Assembly: GCA_942490885.1 (NCBI GenBank)
Contig: CALNYT010000002.1
Span: 4,712,001-4,776,000, forward strand
Source of the DNA: Oceanirhabdus sp942490885
Lineage (GTDB): Bacteria > Bacillota > Clostridia > Clostridiales > Clostridiaceae
Direction: 5' to 3'
DNA length: 64,000 bases
The notes under the pieces were generated by a model that saw nothing but the letters and a program-made list of their open reading frames with translations, had not been told where the DNA came from and made no database searches. Both the position numbers and the translations under genes were made by a program. Shown here in pieces: positions 1 through 7,972 of the stretch (position 1 is the first letter of the stretch; every line of letters begins with the position of its first letter).

Positions 1-2732
1 TCGTCTCCGTTTTCTCTAGTAAATACCTTAACATCAACTATTATACCATCTTCTCCATGCGGAGCTCTTAATGAAGTATCTCTAACTTCTCTAGCTTTTT
101 CACCAAAGATAGCTCTTAATAATCTTTCTTCTGCAGTCAGTTCTGTCTCACCCTTAGGTGTAACTTTACCTACCAGAATATCTCCTGATCTAACCTCAGC
201 ACCTATTCTTATTATTCCACTTTCATCAAGATCCTTAAGCGCATCTTCACCAACATTTGGGATATCTCTTGTTATTTCTTCTGGCCCTAACTTAGTATCT
301 CTTGCTTCACATTCATATTCTTCAATATGAAGAGATGTGAACACATCTTCTCTAACTAATTCTTCAGATACTAACATAGCATCCTCATAGTTATACCCTT
401 CCCAAGTTATGAATCCGATTCTGATATTCTTACCAAGTGCAATTTCTCCTAAATCAGTAGATGGACCATCCGCTAAAACATCACCCGCTTTAACTCTCTC
501 CCCTTTATCAACTAAAGGCCTCTGATTAATGCATGTTCCTTGGTTTGAACGTTTGAATTTTAACAGATTGTAAGTATCTACTATACCTAATTGATCTCTT
601 CTAATCTTAATTTCATTAGCACTAACATACTCAACAACACCGTCATATCTTGATTTAGGTAATACCCCTGAATCTGCAGCAGCCCTATGTTCTATACCAG
701 TTCCAACATATGGAGAAGCTGGTTTTAATAATGGAACTGCCTGACGCTGCATGTTTGATCCCATCAGTGCACGTGAAGCATCATCATTTTCTAAGAAAGG
801 AATCATAGATGTCGCAACTGATACGATCTGTCTTGGAGATATATCCATTAAATCTACTTGTGTTGCTGGAACAATAATAGCTTCCTCTTTATCTCTTACT
901 GTAACTTTATCATCAACGAATTTACCATTTTCATCAACTGGTTCGTGAGCTTGTGCAATCAAGTGCCCATCTTCTTCATTCGCTGTGAAATATTTTATTT
1001 TATCAGTAACGATACCATCTTTAACTATTCTATATGGTGTTTCCATAAATCCATATTCATTAACCTTTGCATACGCTGCTAAAGAGTTAATTAATCCAAT
1101 GTTCGGTCCCTCTGGTGTTTCAATTGGACACATTCTACCATAGTGAGAATGGTGAACATCTCTTACCTCAAATCCAGCTCTTTCTCTTGAAAGACCTCCT
1201 GGACCCAGTGCAGATAATCTCCTCTTATGAGTTAATTCAGAAAGAGGATTTGTTTGATCCATGAACTGAGATAATTGAGAACTACCAAAGAATTCCTTTA
1301 TCGCTGCAGTAACTGGTCGTATATTAATTAGACCTTGTGGTGTAATACCTTCCTGCTCTTGAATAGTCATTCTTTCTTTAATAACTCTTTCCATTCTTGA
1401 AAGACCAATTCTAAATTGATTTTGTAACAATTCACCCACTGATCTTAATCTTCTATTTCCTAAGTGGTCAATGTCATCAGAATTACCGATACCATATACT
1501 AAACCAATTTGATAACTAATAGTAGCTAACATATCCTCTTTTACAATGTGCTTAGGAACTAATTTATTTATATTCTTTTTAATCTCAACTTTTAATACTT
1601 CTTCATTTTCACAATTATCCATAATATCTTTCAATGTTGGATAATGCACAAATTCTTTAACGCCCAATTTTGTAGCATCAAAATCAACAAAGTTATTTAT
1701 ATCAACAAAGTGATTTCCAATAACTCTAATAATTTTATCTTCTACGAGAACATCAACTGAATTTATACCAGAATTTCCGATCTCTTGAGCTTTTTCTCTT
1801 GAAATCTTTGCGCCTTCTTCAACAATTATTTCCCCTGTTTCAGGATTAACAATATTTTCAGCGGCAATTTGATTTATAAGTCTGTTGCTTACGCTAAGCT
1901 TCTTATTGAACTTATATCTTCCTACTTTTGATAAATCATATCTTTTAGCATCAAAGAATAGGGAGTTAATAAGACTTTTAGCACTCTCAACAGTAGGAGG
2001 CTCGCCCGGTCTTAGCCTCTTATATATTTCTAAAAGACCTTCTTCTTCTGTCTTTGTATTGTCTTTTTCTATAGATGCAGTTAATCTCTCTTCTTCTCCG
2101 AAGAATTGAATTAACTGTAAATCACTTCCGTAACCCATAGCTCTTGCTAATACAGTTATAGGAAGCTTTCTTGTTTTGTCGATTCTTACATAAATTATGT
2201 TATTAGAGTCCGTTTCGTACTCCAACCAAGCTCCCCTATTAGGAATTATCGTTGAAGAATATAGTTTTTTTCCTGTTTTATCAACATCATAACTATAATA
2301 TACTCCCGGTGATCTAACAAGTTGACTTACGATTACTCTTTCAGCTCCATTAATTACAAATGTACCCTGCTCTGTCATTATTGGGAAGTCTCCCATGAAT
2401 ACTTCTTGTTCCTTAATTTCGCCAGTTTCGTTGTTAGTTAATCTAACTTTGACTTTTAGAGGCGCCGCAAAAGTAGAGTCTCTATCTTTGCACTCTTCTA
2501 CGTCATACTTCGTGTTGTCATAATCTAAATTGTAATCAACAAATTCTAACACTAAATTACCTGTATAGTCCTGTATAGGATTTATGTCATCAAAAACCTC
2601 TTTAAGCCCAGCATCTAGAAACCAGTTGTATGAGTTCAACTGTACCTCTATAAGGTTCGGCATAGTCGCAACCTCTTGAACTTTTGAGAAGCTCATTCTG
2701 GTCCTTTTACCAACTTGGATAGGATGTACCAT
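1..2732 (-). CDS. rpoB: DNA-directed RNA polymerase beta subunit (3' end outside window)
   Basis: Catalytic beta subunit of RNA polymerase. The ATG start at 2732 follows the Shine-Dalgarno AAGGAGTG, and the protein begins MVHPIQVGKRTRMSFSKVQE, a normal RpoB N-terminus. About 910 residues are present; the C-terminal part lies beyond base 1. The rifampicin region near residue 480 (about 1190-1290) reads FFGSSQLSQFMDQTNP and then THKRRLSALGPGG, so the Asp, His and Ser positions usually mutated in resistance are wild type. The gene follows rplL but has a terminator and its own promoter in between, so it is probably expressed both by readthrough and independently. Identification is certain. Confidence 0.98.
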   Translation of the reverse strand, partial: MVHPIQVGKRTRMSFSKVQEVATMPNLIEVQLNSYNWFLDAGLKEVFDDINPIQDYTGNLVLEFVDYNLDYDNTKYDVEECKDRDSTFAAPLKVKVRLTNNETGEIKEQEVFMGDFPIMTEQGTFVINGAERVIVSQLVRSPGVYYSYDVDKTGKKLYSSTIIPNRGAWLEYETDSNNIIYVRIDKTRKLPITVLARAMGYGSDLQLIQFFGEEERLTASIEKDNTKTEEEGLLEIYKRLRPGEPPTVESAKSLINSLFFDAKRYDLSKVGRYKFNKKLSVSNRLINQIAAENIVNPETGEIIVEEGAKISREKAQEIGNSGINSVDVLVEDKIIRVIGNHFVDINNFVDFDATKLGVKEFVHYPTLKDIMDNCENEEVLKVEIKKNINKLVPKHIVKEDMLATISYQIGLVYGIGNSDDIDHLGNRRLRSVGELLQNQFRIGLSRMERVIKERMTIQEQEGITPQGLINIRPVTAAIKEFFGSSQLSQFMDQTNPLSELTHKRRLSALGPGGLSRERAGFEVRDVHHSHYGRMCPIETPEGPNIGLINSLAAYAKVNEYGFMETPYRIVKDGIVTDKIKYFTANEEDGHLIAQAHEPVDENGKFVDDKVTVRDKEEAIIVPATQVDLMDISPRQIVSVATSMIPFLENDDASRALMGSNMQRQAVPLLKPASPYVGTGIEHRAAADSGVLPKSRYDGVVEYVSANEIKIRRDQLGIVDTYNLLKFKRSNQGTCINQRPLVDKGERVKAGDVLADGPSTDLGEIALGKNIRIGFITWEGYNYEDAMLVSEELVREDVFTSLHIEEYECEARDTKLGPEEITRDIPNVGEDALKDLDESGIIRIGAEVRSGDILVGKVTPKGETELTAEERLLRAIFGEKAREVRDTSLRAPHGEDGIIVDVKVFTRENGD

Positions 2733-2887
2733 TAACTTTCACTCCTTGCTTAAGTAAAATAGCAGCAAATTGCATTAACATCTTATTATTATACCCTAGT
2801 TTTTATCTTAAATACCCTTTATTGCACAAAAAACTAATATTTAATAATATAATAATATTAAATTTCAACAAATCAATGCAATTATCT

Positions 2888-2916
2888 ATATTATCATATT
2901 TCTTTTTTATTGTCAA
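2888..2916 (-). promoter_or_regulatory. SigA promoter of rpoB
   Basis: On the minus strand TTGACA (2911-2916) and TAATAT (2888-2893) are 17 bp apart, just downstream of the rplL terminator. This gives an rpoB leader of about 150 nt. A second consensus TATAAT lies nearer the gene in the leader but has no clear -35 box. Confidence 0.75.
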
Positions 2917-2924
2917 TATGCATT

Positions 2925-2958
2925 AAGTAAAAAAAGGGCACTTAAATTAAGTGCCCTT
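2925..2958 (-). terminator. Rho-independent terminator/attenuator after rplL
   Basis: An AAGGGCACTT stem pairs across a short AT loop (2934-2958) and is followed on the minus strand by a run of seven T. It separates rplJ-rplL from rpoB and probably sets the ratio of ribosomal protein to polymerase mRNA. Confidence 0.85.
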
Positions 2959-2972
2959 CTAGTCGGCTATTA

Positions 2973-3335
2973 TTATTTTATTTCAACAACTGCTCCAACT
3001 TCTTCTAACTTAGTTTTCATTTCTTCAGCAGCTTCTTTAGCTACTCCTTCTTTGATTGTCTTAGGAGCTCCGTCTACGATTTCTTTAGCTTCTTTTAATC
3101 CTAAACCAGTAAGTTCTCTAACAACTTTGATTACTTTGATTTTGCTTGCTCCAGCATTAGCAAGAACTACGTCAAACTCAGTTTTTTCTTCAGCTCCACC
3201 TGCAACAGCTCCGCCTGCAGCAGCAACTGGCGCAGCAGCACTTACTCCAAACTCCTCTTCGCACGCTTTAACTAACTCGTTTAATTCCATAACAGACATT
3301 TCTTTTATAGCTTCAATAATTTGTTCTTTTGTCAT
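2973..3335 (-). CDS. rplL: 50S ribosomal protein L7/L12
   Basis: The stalk protein of the large subunit, which recruits translational GTPases. Its 120 residues match the family length. The N-terminal dimerisation domain begins MTKEQIIEAIKEMSVMELNE, the alanine/glycine-rich hinge is at about residues 33-48, and the C-terminal factor-binding domain contains KTEFDVVLANAG and LGLKEAKEIVDG. It lies 57 bp after rplJ, as in other bacteria, and is followed by a strong terminator. Confidence 0.98.
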   Translation of the reverse strand: MTKEQIIEAIKEMSVMELNELVKACEEEFGVSAAAPVAAAGGAVAGGAEEKTEFDVVLANAGASKIKVIKVVRELTGLGLKEAKEIVDGAPKTIKEGVAKEAAEEMKTKLEEVGAVVEIK

Positions 3336-3392
3336 TTTAGTACACCTCCATATATTTTAACCGTACAATCTTTTTTAATATTTTTAAACTAA

Positions 3393-3887
3393 TTAAGCTT
3401 CGTTTTTCTCAGCTATAGCTTTAACTAAATATGCAAACTTTGATATTGGCGATTGTAAACTTCCAAGTAACTTTGCAAGTAATACCTCTTTTGGTGGTAT
3501 TGATGCAAACTCTGTAATTTTTGCCACATCATAAACTTCACCTTGAACTAAACCTGCTTTTAATTCTAATGCTTTATGTTCTTTCATGAAAGCACTGATT
3601 ACTCTACCTGGCGCAGTAGGATCTTCATATCCCAATGCCATAGAAACAGGTCCTTCTAAATGCTCATCAAGACCTTCAATTCCTAACTCTTTAAGAGCTA
3701 ATTTTACTAAAGTGTTTTTGAATACTTTATATTCAACTCCAGCTTCTCTGAATTGCTTTCTTAATTGAGTGTCTTCTTCAACAGTAAGACCTTGGTAATT
3801 AGTTAAGATTACCGCTTGTGCTTTTTCAAGTTTCTCTTTGATCTCTTGAACTTTAGCTTCTTTAATCATTCTATTCTTACCTGCCAC
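3393..3887 (-). CDS. rplJ: 50S ribosomal protein L10
   Basis: Binds 23S rRNA and anchors the L7/L12 dimers; it also represses its own operon. I place the start at the GTG at 3887, giving MAGKNRMIKEAKVQ and 164 residues, because GGGAGGTG lies 8 nt upstream. The reading frame stays open 22 codons further, but that extension runs into the leader hairpin and has no ribosome binding site. The Ala/Val-rich centre (AVILTNYQGLTVEE) and the C-terminal LAKLLGSLQSPISKF are typical. Confidence 0.96.
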   Translation of the reverse strand: MAGKNRMIKEAKVQEIKEKLEKAQAVILTNYQGLTVEEDTQLRKQFREAGVEYKVFKNTLVKLALKELGIEGLDEHLEGPVSMALGYEDPTAPGRVISAFMKEHKALELKAGLVQGEVYDVAKITEFASIPPKEVLLAKLLGSLQSPISKFAYLVKAIAEKNEA

Positions 3888-3920
3888 TGTATACACCTCC
3901 CTGCAATTTATTTTATATTT

Positions 3921-4040
3921 AAAAAAGTCTCCCCATAGACATGAAGAGACCAAATATCTTAAATTAATTAAGTATCAATGGAATCCTCGGCAGGCGATAC
4001 GCTTACGTTTTTCAACACCTACTGTCTACGGAATATTTTT
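3921..4040 (-). promoter_or_regulatory. L10 ribosomal protein leader with attenuator
   Basis: The minus strand carries CCGTAGACAGTAGGTG (about 4034-4019) and then CCTGCCGAGGAT (about 3994-3983), the signature of the bacterial L10 leader bound by L10/L12. It is followed by a GTCTC...GAGAC hairpin and six T (3950-3921), which looks like the terminator that L10 binding would favour. The family assignment is from established knowledge; the attenuation mechanism is inferred from the layout. Confidence 0.88.
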
Positions 4041-4065
4041 TTAATTTTCCTTAACAACATTAACT

Positions 4066-4094
4066 ATATTACTACAGTTAATCTTATTTGTCAA
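4066..4094 (-). promoter_or_regulatory. SigA promoter of rplJ-rplL
   Basis: TTGACA (4089-4094), 17 bp, then TAATAT (4066-4071) on the minus strand. It sits just past the rplA stop and upstream of the L10 leader, so rplJL has its own promoter. Confidence 0.8.
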
Positions 4095-4108
4095 CAATAA
4101 TTTCGAAA

Positions 4109-4804
4109 TTAATCTAATATTTTTGTTGGGTTAATTTTAATTCCAGGTCCCATTGTGCTAGCAACGCTAACAGACTTAACATATTGACCTTTAGCTGCTG
4201 CTGGTTTAGCCTTAATTAATGCTCCCATTAATGTTTGGAAGTTTTCTGAAAGCTTCTCAACTTCAAAAGATTTCTTTCCGATTGGTACGTGAACGATAGA
4301 AGTCTTATCAACTCTGTATTCAACCTTACCAGCCTTAATATCTTCAATAGCTTTTTCAACATCAAACGTTACTGTTCCTGATTTAGGGTTAGGCATTAAA
4401 CCTTTTGGTCCTAATACTCTACCTATTCTACCAACAACACCCATCATATCTGGTGTTGCAACAGCAACATCAAATCCAAACCAACCTTGTTGAATTTTAG
4501 CTACTAACTCATCAGCTCCAACAAAATCAGCTCCTGCTGCTTCTGCTTCTTTAGCTTTTTCACCTTTAGCAAAAACTAAAACTCTAACAGTTTTACCTGT
4601 TCCGTGCGGAAGTACAACAGCACCTCTTACTTGTTGATCAGCGTGTCTTGGGTCAACCCCAAGTTTAACATGAAGTTCAACAGTTTCATCGAACTTAGCC
4701 TTCGCTGTTTTTTGAACTAATTCAATAGCTTCTACTGGCGTATATAGTGTGTTTCTATCAACTATTTTAGCACTTTCTACGTAATTCTTACCTTTTTTAG
4801 CCAT
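4109..4804 (-). CDS. rplA: 50S ribosomal protein L1
   Basis: Binds the mobile L1 stalk of 23S rRNA and, in other bacteria, represses rplK-rplA translation. Its 231 residues are full length. Family motifs include VDPRHADQQVRGAVVLPHGT near the start and GRVLGPKGLMPNPKSGTVT in the middle. AAGGAGG lies 9 nt before the ATG. It is cotranscribed with rplK. A sequence resembling the 23S L1 site lies directly in front of the gene. Confidence 0.98.
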   Translation of the reverse strand: MAKKGKNYVESAKIVDRNTLYTPVEAIELVQKTAKAKFDETVELHVKLGVDPRHADQQVRGAVVLPHGTGKTVRVLVFAKGEKAKEAEAAGADFVGADELVAKIQQGWFGFDVAVATPDMMGVVGRIGRVLGPKGLMPNPKSGTVTFDVEKAIEDIKAGKVEYRVDKTSIVHVPIGKKSFEVEKLSENFQTLMGALIKAKPAAAKGQYVKSVSVASTMGPGIKINPTKILD

Positions 4805-4818
4805 TATTCTATCCTCCT

Positions 4819-4850
4819 TCGTGGTATTAGCGGTTACAACCTCCCACTTT
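4819..4850 (-). promoter_or_regulatory. Putative L1-binding operator before rplA
   Basis: On the minus strand GTGGGAGG (4847-4840) and TACCAC (4826-4821) flank a short GGTTGTAACC hairpin. The same GTGGGAG...TACCAC pairing forms the L1 site in the 23S gene of this window (35316-35373). The motif ends next to the rplA ribosome binding site, consistent with translational repression by L1. Confidence 0.6.
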
Positions 4851-4864
4851 ATTGGGTATTATAA

Positions 4865-5290
4865 CTATTCTACTACTTCAACACCCATACTTCTTGCTGT
4901 ACCTTCGATCATGCTCATAGCAGTCTCTAATGAAGCAGCATTCAAGTCTGGCATTTTAATTTCAGCTATTTGTTTGATTTGCGCTTTAGTTATCTTACCA
5001 ACTTTGTTTCTGTTTGGCTCTCCTGATCCACTTTCTACACCAATAGCTTTCTTGATTAGAACTGGAGCTGGTGGAGTCTTAGTGATAAATGTGAATGATC
5101 TATCCTGATAAACTGTTATAACAACTGGGATAATCATTCCTGCTTCATCTGCTGTTTTTGCGTTAAACTCCTTAGTGAAAGCCATAATGTTAACACCATG
5201 TTGACCTAATGCTGGCCCTACTGGTGGTGCTGGAGTAGCTTTTCCTGCTGGTAATTGAAGTTTAATATAGCCTGTAATTTTTTTAGCCAT
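4865..5290 (-). CDS. rplK: 50S ribosomal protein L11
   Basis: Binds the GTPase-associated centre of 23S rRNA. Its 141 residues are full length, starting MAKKITGYIKLQLPAGKATP. The proline-rich PAPPVGPALGQHGVNIM segment and the C-terminal RNA-binding domain (GTARSMGVEVVE at the end) are intact. AGGAGGTG precedes the ATG. It lies between nusG and rplA in the usual order. Confidence 0.98.
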   Translation of the reverse strand: MAKKITGYIKLQLPAGKATPAPPVGPALGQHGVNIMAFTKEFNAKTADEAGMIIPVVITVYQDRSFTFITKTPPAPVLIKKAIGVESGSGEPNRNKVGKITKAQIKQIAEIKMPDLNAASLETAMSMIEGTARSMGVEVVE

Positions 5291-5307
5291 GTGTTACACC
5301 TCCTGAT

Positions 5308-5341
5308 TTGTGGTAAATGCGGATTTTTAATCCTCCCACTT
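5308..5341 (-). promoter_or_regulatory. Putative L1-binding operator before rplK
   Basis: On the minus strand GTGGGAGG (5339-5332) and TACCAC (5315-5310) enclose a GGATT/AATCC hairpin. This is the same architecture as the copy in front of rplA and as the L1 stalk base in 23S rRNA. An rplK leader is the classical site of L1 autoregulation. Confidence 0.62.
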
Positions 5342-5369
5342 AGCAAAGGATTTCCCTTGCATAAGTACA

Positions 5370-5894
5370 TTAATCTAAATGTTTTATTTGATTGAAATCA
5401 AGTTCAACAGGCGTTTCCCTGCCAAACATGTCGACTAATCCTTTTATTTTTTGTTTTTCAAGATTAATTTCTTGTATTAATGCAACAAAGTTTTCTAATG
5501 GACCTGTTACAATTCTAACACTATCACCAATCTCAAAATCAACCTCAATAATCTTCTCTTTAATTCCCATAGCCTTAACTTCTTCGTCAGTAAGAGGCAC
5601 TGGCTTAGATCCTGGACCTACAAATCCCGTAACTCCGCGAGTATTTCTAACTACATACCATGACTCATCAGTCATGATCATCTTAACCATGACATACCCA
5701 GGAAAAACCTTTTTTTGAGTTACTTTTTTCTTACCATCTTTAATTTCAACTTGTTCCTCCATAGGAACAACGATGTCAAAAAACAACTCATGAAGATTTC
5801 TGTTCTCTATTGTCTTTTCGATATTAGCTTTAACTTTGTTTTCATATCCCGAGTACGTATGCGCTACATACCATTTTGCATTGTTTTCATTCAT
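5370..5894 (-). CDS. nusG: Transcription termination/antitermination protein NusG
   Basis: Elongation factor that binds RNA polymerase and links it to the ribosome or termination machinery. It has 174 residues, with the N-terminal NGN domain (KWYVAHTYSGYENKVKANIE) and a C-terminal KOW domain (SVRIVTGPLENFVALIQEIN). The start is the ATG at 5894, preceded by an in-frame stop. The only good Shine-Dalgarno, GGAGG at 5918-5922, is 23 nt away, with a small AGGG/CCCT hairpin between them that would shorten the gap to about 8 nt. Confidence 0.97.
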   Translation of the reverse strand: MNENNAKWYVAHTYSGYENKVKANIEKTIENRNLHELFFDIVVPMEEQVEIKDGKKKVTQKKVFPGYVMVKMIMTDESWYVVRNTRGVTGFVGPGSKPVPLTDEEVKAMGIKEKIIEVDFEIGDSVRIVTGPLENFVALIQEINLEKQKIKGLVDMFGRETPVELDFNQIKHLD

Positions 5895-5928
5895 AATTTC
5901 CAGGGACTAGCGCCCTACCTCCTTTACG

Positions 5929-6168
5929 TTATCGGCCAAAAATAACACTAAACACTTTCATAAATACACTGTCACAAAGAGAAATTAGCAAAACATAAAA
6001 AGTACAACATAGAGCAACTGCCTCTAACGCTTTCTTTATATCTTTTTTTGGAGCCCATGTAATTCTCTTAAATTCAGCTTTAGTGTTCTTAAAAAAAGCC
6101 AAACTTCCTTTGTTAGCTGTCTTGTTTTCGTTTTTTTTCACTTTCCCATTTACAGCCATTCCATTCAC
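5929..6168 (-). CDS. secE: Preprotein translocase subunit SecE
   Basis: Small membrane subunit of the SecYEG channel. It has 79 residues: a basic cytoplasmic N-terminus, the conserved amphipathic FKNTKAEFKRITWAPKKD segment, then one transmembrane helix (ALEAVALCCTFYVLLISLCD). The start is either the first ATG or the ATG four codons in (MAVNGK); the weak GGGGATG upstream fits both. It lies between rpmG and nusG, the standard arrangement. Confidence 0.95.
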   Translation of the reverse strand: MNGMAVNGKVKKNENKTANKGSLAFFKNTKAEFKRITWAPKKDIKKALEAVALCCTFYVLLISLCDSVFMKVFSVIFGR

Positions 6169-6188
6169 ATCCCCATATATAATTACAT

Positions 6189-6338
6189 CTACTTAGTTTC
6201 TTTGTGTAGTGTATGTTGTTTGCAGAATTTACAATATTTCTTCATTTCAATTCTCTCAGGGTTGTTCTTCTTATTCTTCATAGTATCGTAGTTTCTTTGC
6301 TTACATTCCGTACATGCTAAAGTAGCTTTTATTCTCAC
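6189..6338 (-). CDS. rpmG: 50S ribosomal protein L33
   Basis: A 49-residue zinc-ribbon ribosomal protein, beginning at a GTG (6338) with AGGAGGTG upstream. The translation starts MRIKATLACTECKQRNYDTM and ends KYCKFCKQHTLHKETK. The two CxxC pairs (CTEC and CKFC) make this the zinc-binding form. It is the first gene of rpmG-secE-nusG, 20 bp before secE. Confidence 0.96.
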   Translation of the reverse strand: MRIKATLACTECKQRNYDTMKNKKNNPERIEMKKYCKFCKQHTLHKETK

Positions 6339-6406
6339 TTTAAACACACCTCCTAGTTTGAACCCAATTATTGGTATACTCGTATCTCTTTTTTATTTAC
6401 TAAACT

Positions 6407-6436
6407 AATTTATCACAAAGTTATACACAATGTCAA
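6407..6436 (-). promoter_or_regulatory. Probable promoter of rpmG-secE-nusG
   Basis: A perfect TTGACA (6431-6436) and TAAATT (6407-6412) are 18 bp apart on the minus strand, after the tuf terminator. The -10 box is imperfect, so the exact start is uncertain. Confidence 0.55.
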
Positions 6437-6481
6437 CTAGACATTTTTATACACTTTAGTATATTTTGCTTTTTAATACTT

Positions 6482-6509
6482 TCAAAAGGACTAGGTGTTA
6501 CCCCAGTCC
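6482..6509 (-). terminator. Terminator after tuf
   Basis: A GGACT...AGTCC hairpin (6488-6509) extended by GG/CC pairs, followed on the minus strand by TTTTG. It lies 32 bp past the tuf stop codon. Confidence 0.75.
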
Positions 6510-6540
6510 AAATTTATCTTTATCAATATAAACTTAGATA

Positions 6541-7722
6541 TTACTTAACGATGCTAGTAACAACACCAGAACCTACTGTTCTTCCACCTTCTCTGATTGC
6601 GAATCTTAATCCCTCTTCCATAGCGATTGGAGTGATTAACTCAACATTCATATCAATGTGGTCTCCTGGCATTACCATTTCCATTCCTTCTGGAAGGTTA
6701 GCTGTACCAGTTACATCTGTAGTTCTGAAGTAGAACTGTGGTCTATATCCATTAAAGAATGGAGTATGTCTTCCACCCTCTTCTTTTTTAAGTATATACA
6801 CTTGACCTACAAATTTCATGTGTGGGCTTACTGTACCTGGCTTACATAATACTTGACCTCTTTGTACTTCTGCTCTTTGAACACCTCTTAATAATGCTCC
6901 GATGTTGTCTCCAGCCATTGCCTGATCCAAGATCTTTCTGAACATCTCTACTCCAGTACATACTGTATTCATTTTCTCTTCTTTGATACCAACTATTTCT
7001 AAAGCGTCACCAGTGTTTACAACACCTCTTTCAACTCTTCCAGTAACAACAGTACCTCTTCCAGTGATTGTGAATACGTCCTCGATAGGCATTAAGAATG
7101 TCTTATCTGTATCTCTCTCTGGAGTTGGAATCCACTCATCTACTGCAGCCATAAGGTCTAAGATACATTGATCTTCACCTTTTTCGATTGCCATTAATGA
7201 TGATCCACTTACTACTGGACACTCATCTCCGTTAAATCCATATTCGCTTAATAATTCTCTTACTTCCATTTCTACTAACTCTAATAACTCTTCGTCATCT
7301 ACTTGGTCAGCTTTGTTTAAGAATACTACGATATGTTCAACACCTACTCTTGATGCAAGAAGGATATGCTCTCTTGTTTGAGGCATTGGACCATCTGCAG
7401 CAGATACTACTAAGATAGCTCCATCCATTTGAGCTGCTCCTGTAATCATGTTCTTTACATAGTCAGCATGTCCTGGACAGTCAACGTGTGCATAGTGTCT
7501 GTTCTCAGTCTCGTACTCAACGTGTGCAGTGTTAATTGTGATTCCTCTTGCTTTCTCTTCTGGAGCCTTATCTATTTGGTCATAGTTCATTACTTCTGCT
7601 CCACCAGCTTTTGCTAATGTCATTGTAATAGCTGCTGTAGTTGTAGTTTTACCGTGGTCAACGTGACCGATTGTTCCTATATTTACGTGTGGCTTACTTC
7701 TTTCAAACTTTGCTTTAGCCAT
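6541..7722 (-). CDS. tuf: Translation elongation factor Tu
   Basis: GTPase that delivers aminoacyl-tRNA to the ribosome. It has 393 residues: the G domain (P-loop GHVDHGKTTT, DCPGHADY with the catalytic histidine, NKAD), the middle domain (GRGTVVTGRVERG) and the C-terminal domain (GGRHTPFFNGYRPQFYFRTT). It is a few residues shorter than the usual 395-397, and the P-loop is followed by Thr where most bacteria have Leu. It is probably cotranscribed with the upstream tRNA-Thr. A second tuf near fusA is common in clostridia but would lie outside this window. Confidence 0.97.
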   Translation of the reverse strand: MAKAKFERSKPHVNIGTIGHVDHGKTTTTAAITMTLAKAGGAEVMNYDQIDKAPEEKARGITINTAHVEYETENRHYAHVDCPGHADYVKNMITGAAQMDGAILVVSAADGPMPQTREHILLASRVGVEHIVVFLNKADQVDDEELLELVEMEVRELLSEYGFNGDECPVVSGSSLMAIEKGEDQCILDLMAAVDEWIPTPERDTDKTFLMPIEDVFTITGRGTVVTGRVERGVVNTGDALEIVGIKEEKMNTVCTGVEMFRKILDQAMAGDNIGALLRGVQRAEVQRGQVLCKPGTVSPHMKFVGQVYILKKEEGGRHTPFFNGYRPQFYFRTTDVTGTANLPEGMEMVMPGDHIDMNVELITPIAMEEGLRFAIREGGRTVGSGVVTSIVK

Positions 7723-7798
7723 TTTTTATTCCTCCTTCAAATTTGTATATATATTTTTTTATTCATCTTTCTCCAACTCATAGTCCAGTTTACTATAC

Positions 7799-7874
7799 TG
7801 GAGCCCACGACCGGACTTGAACCGGCGACCTCCACCTTACCAAGGTGACGCTCTACCGTCTGAGCCACATGGGC
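7799..7874 (-). tRNA. tRNA-Thr (anticodon GGT)
   Basis: A 76-nt cloverleaf with encoded CCA. The acceptor GCCCATG pairs with CGTGGGC, the anticodon loop is TTGGTAA, and the T-loop is GGTTCAAGTCC. It lies between the sigH/tuf promoter and tuf, and is probably processed from the tuf transcript. Confidence 0.97.
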
Positions 7875-7936
7875 ATTTAGAACTCAACTATGGGTTTAAG
7901 AGAAAGAGAATAAATAATACCTTAAACTAATTATTA

Positions 7937-7964
7937 ATTTTACTATAAATCATAGATTTGTCAA
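7937..7964 (-). promoter_or_regulatory. Promoter of tRNA-Thr-tuf
   Basis: TTGACA (7959-7964), 16 bp, TAAAAT (7937-7942) on the minus strand, immediately after the sigH stop codon. Confidence 0.7.
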
Positions 7965-7972
7965 TAAGGATT

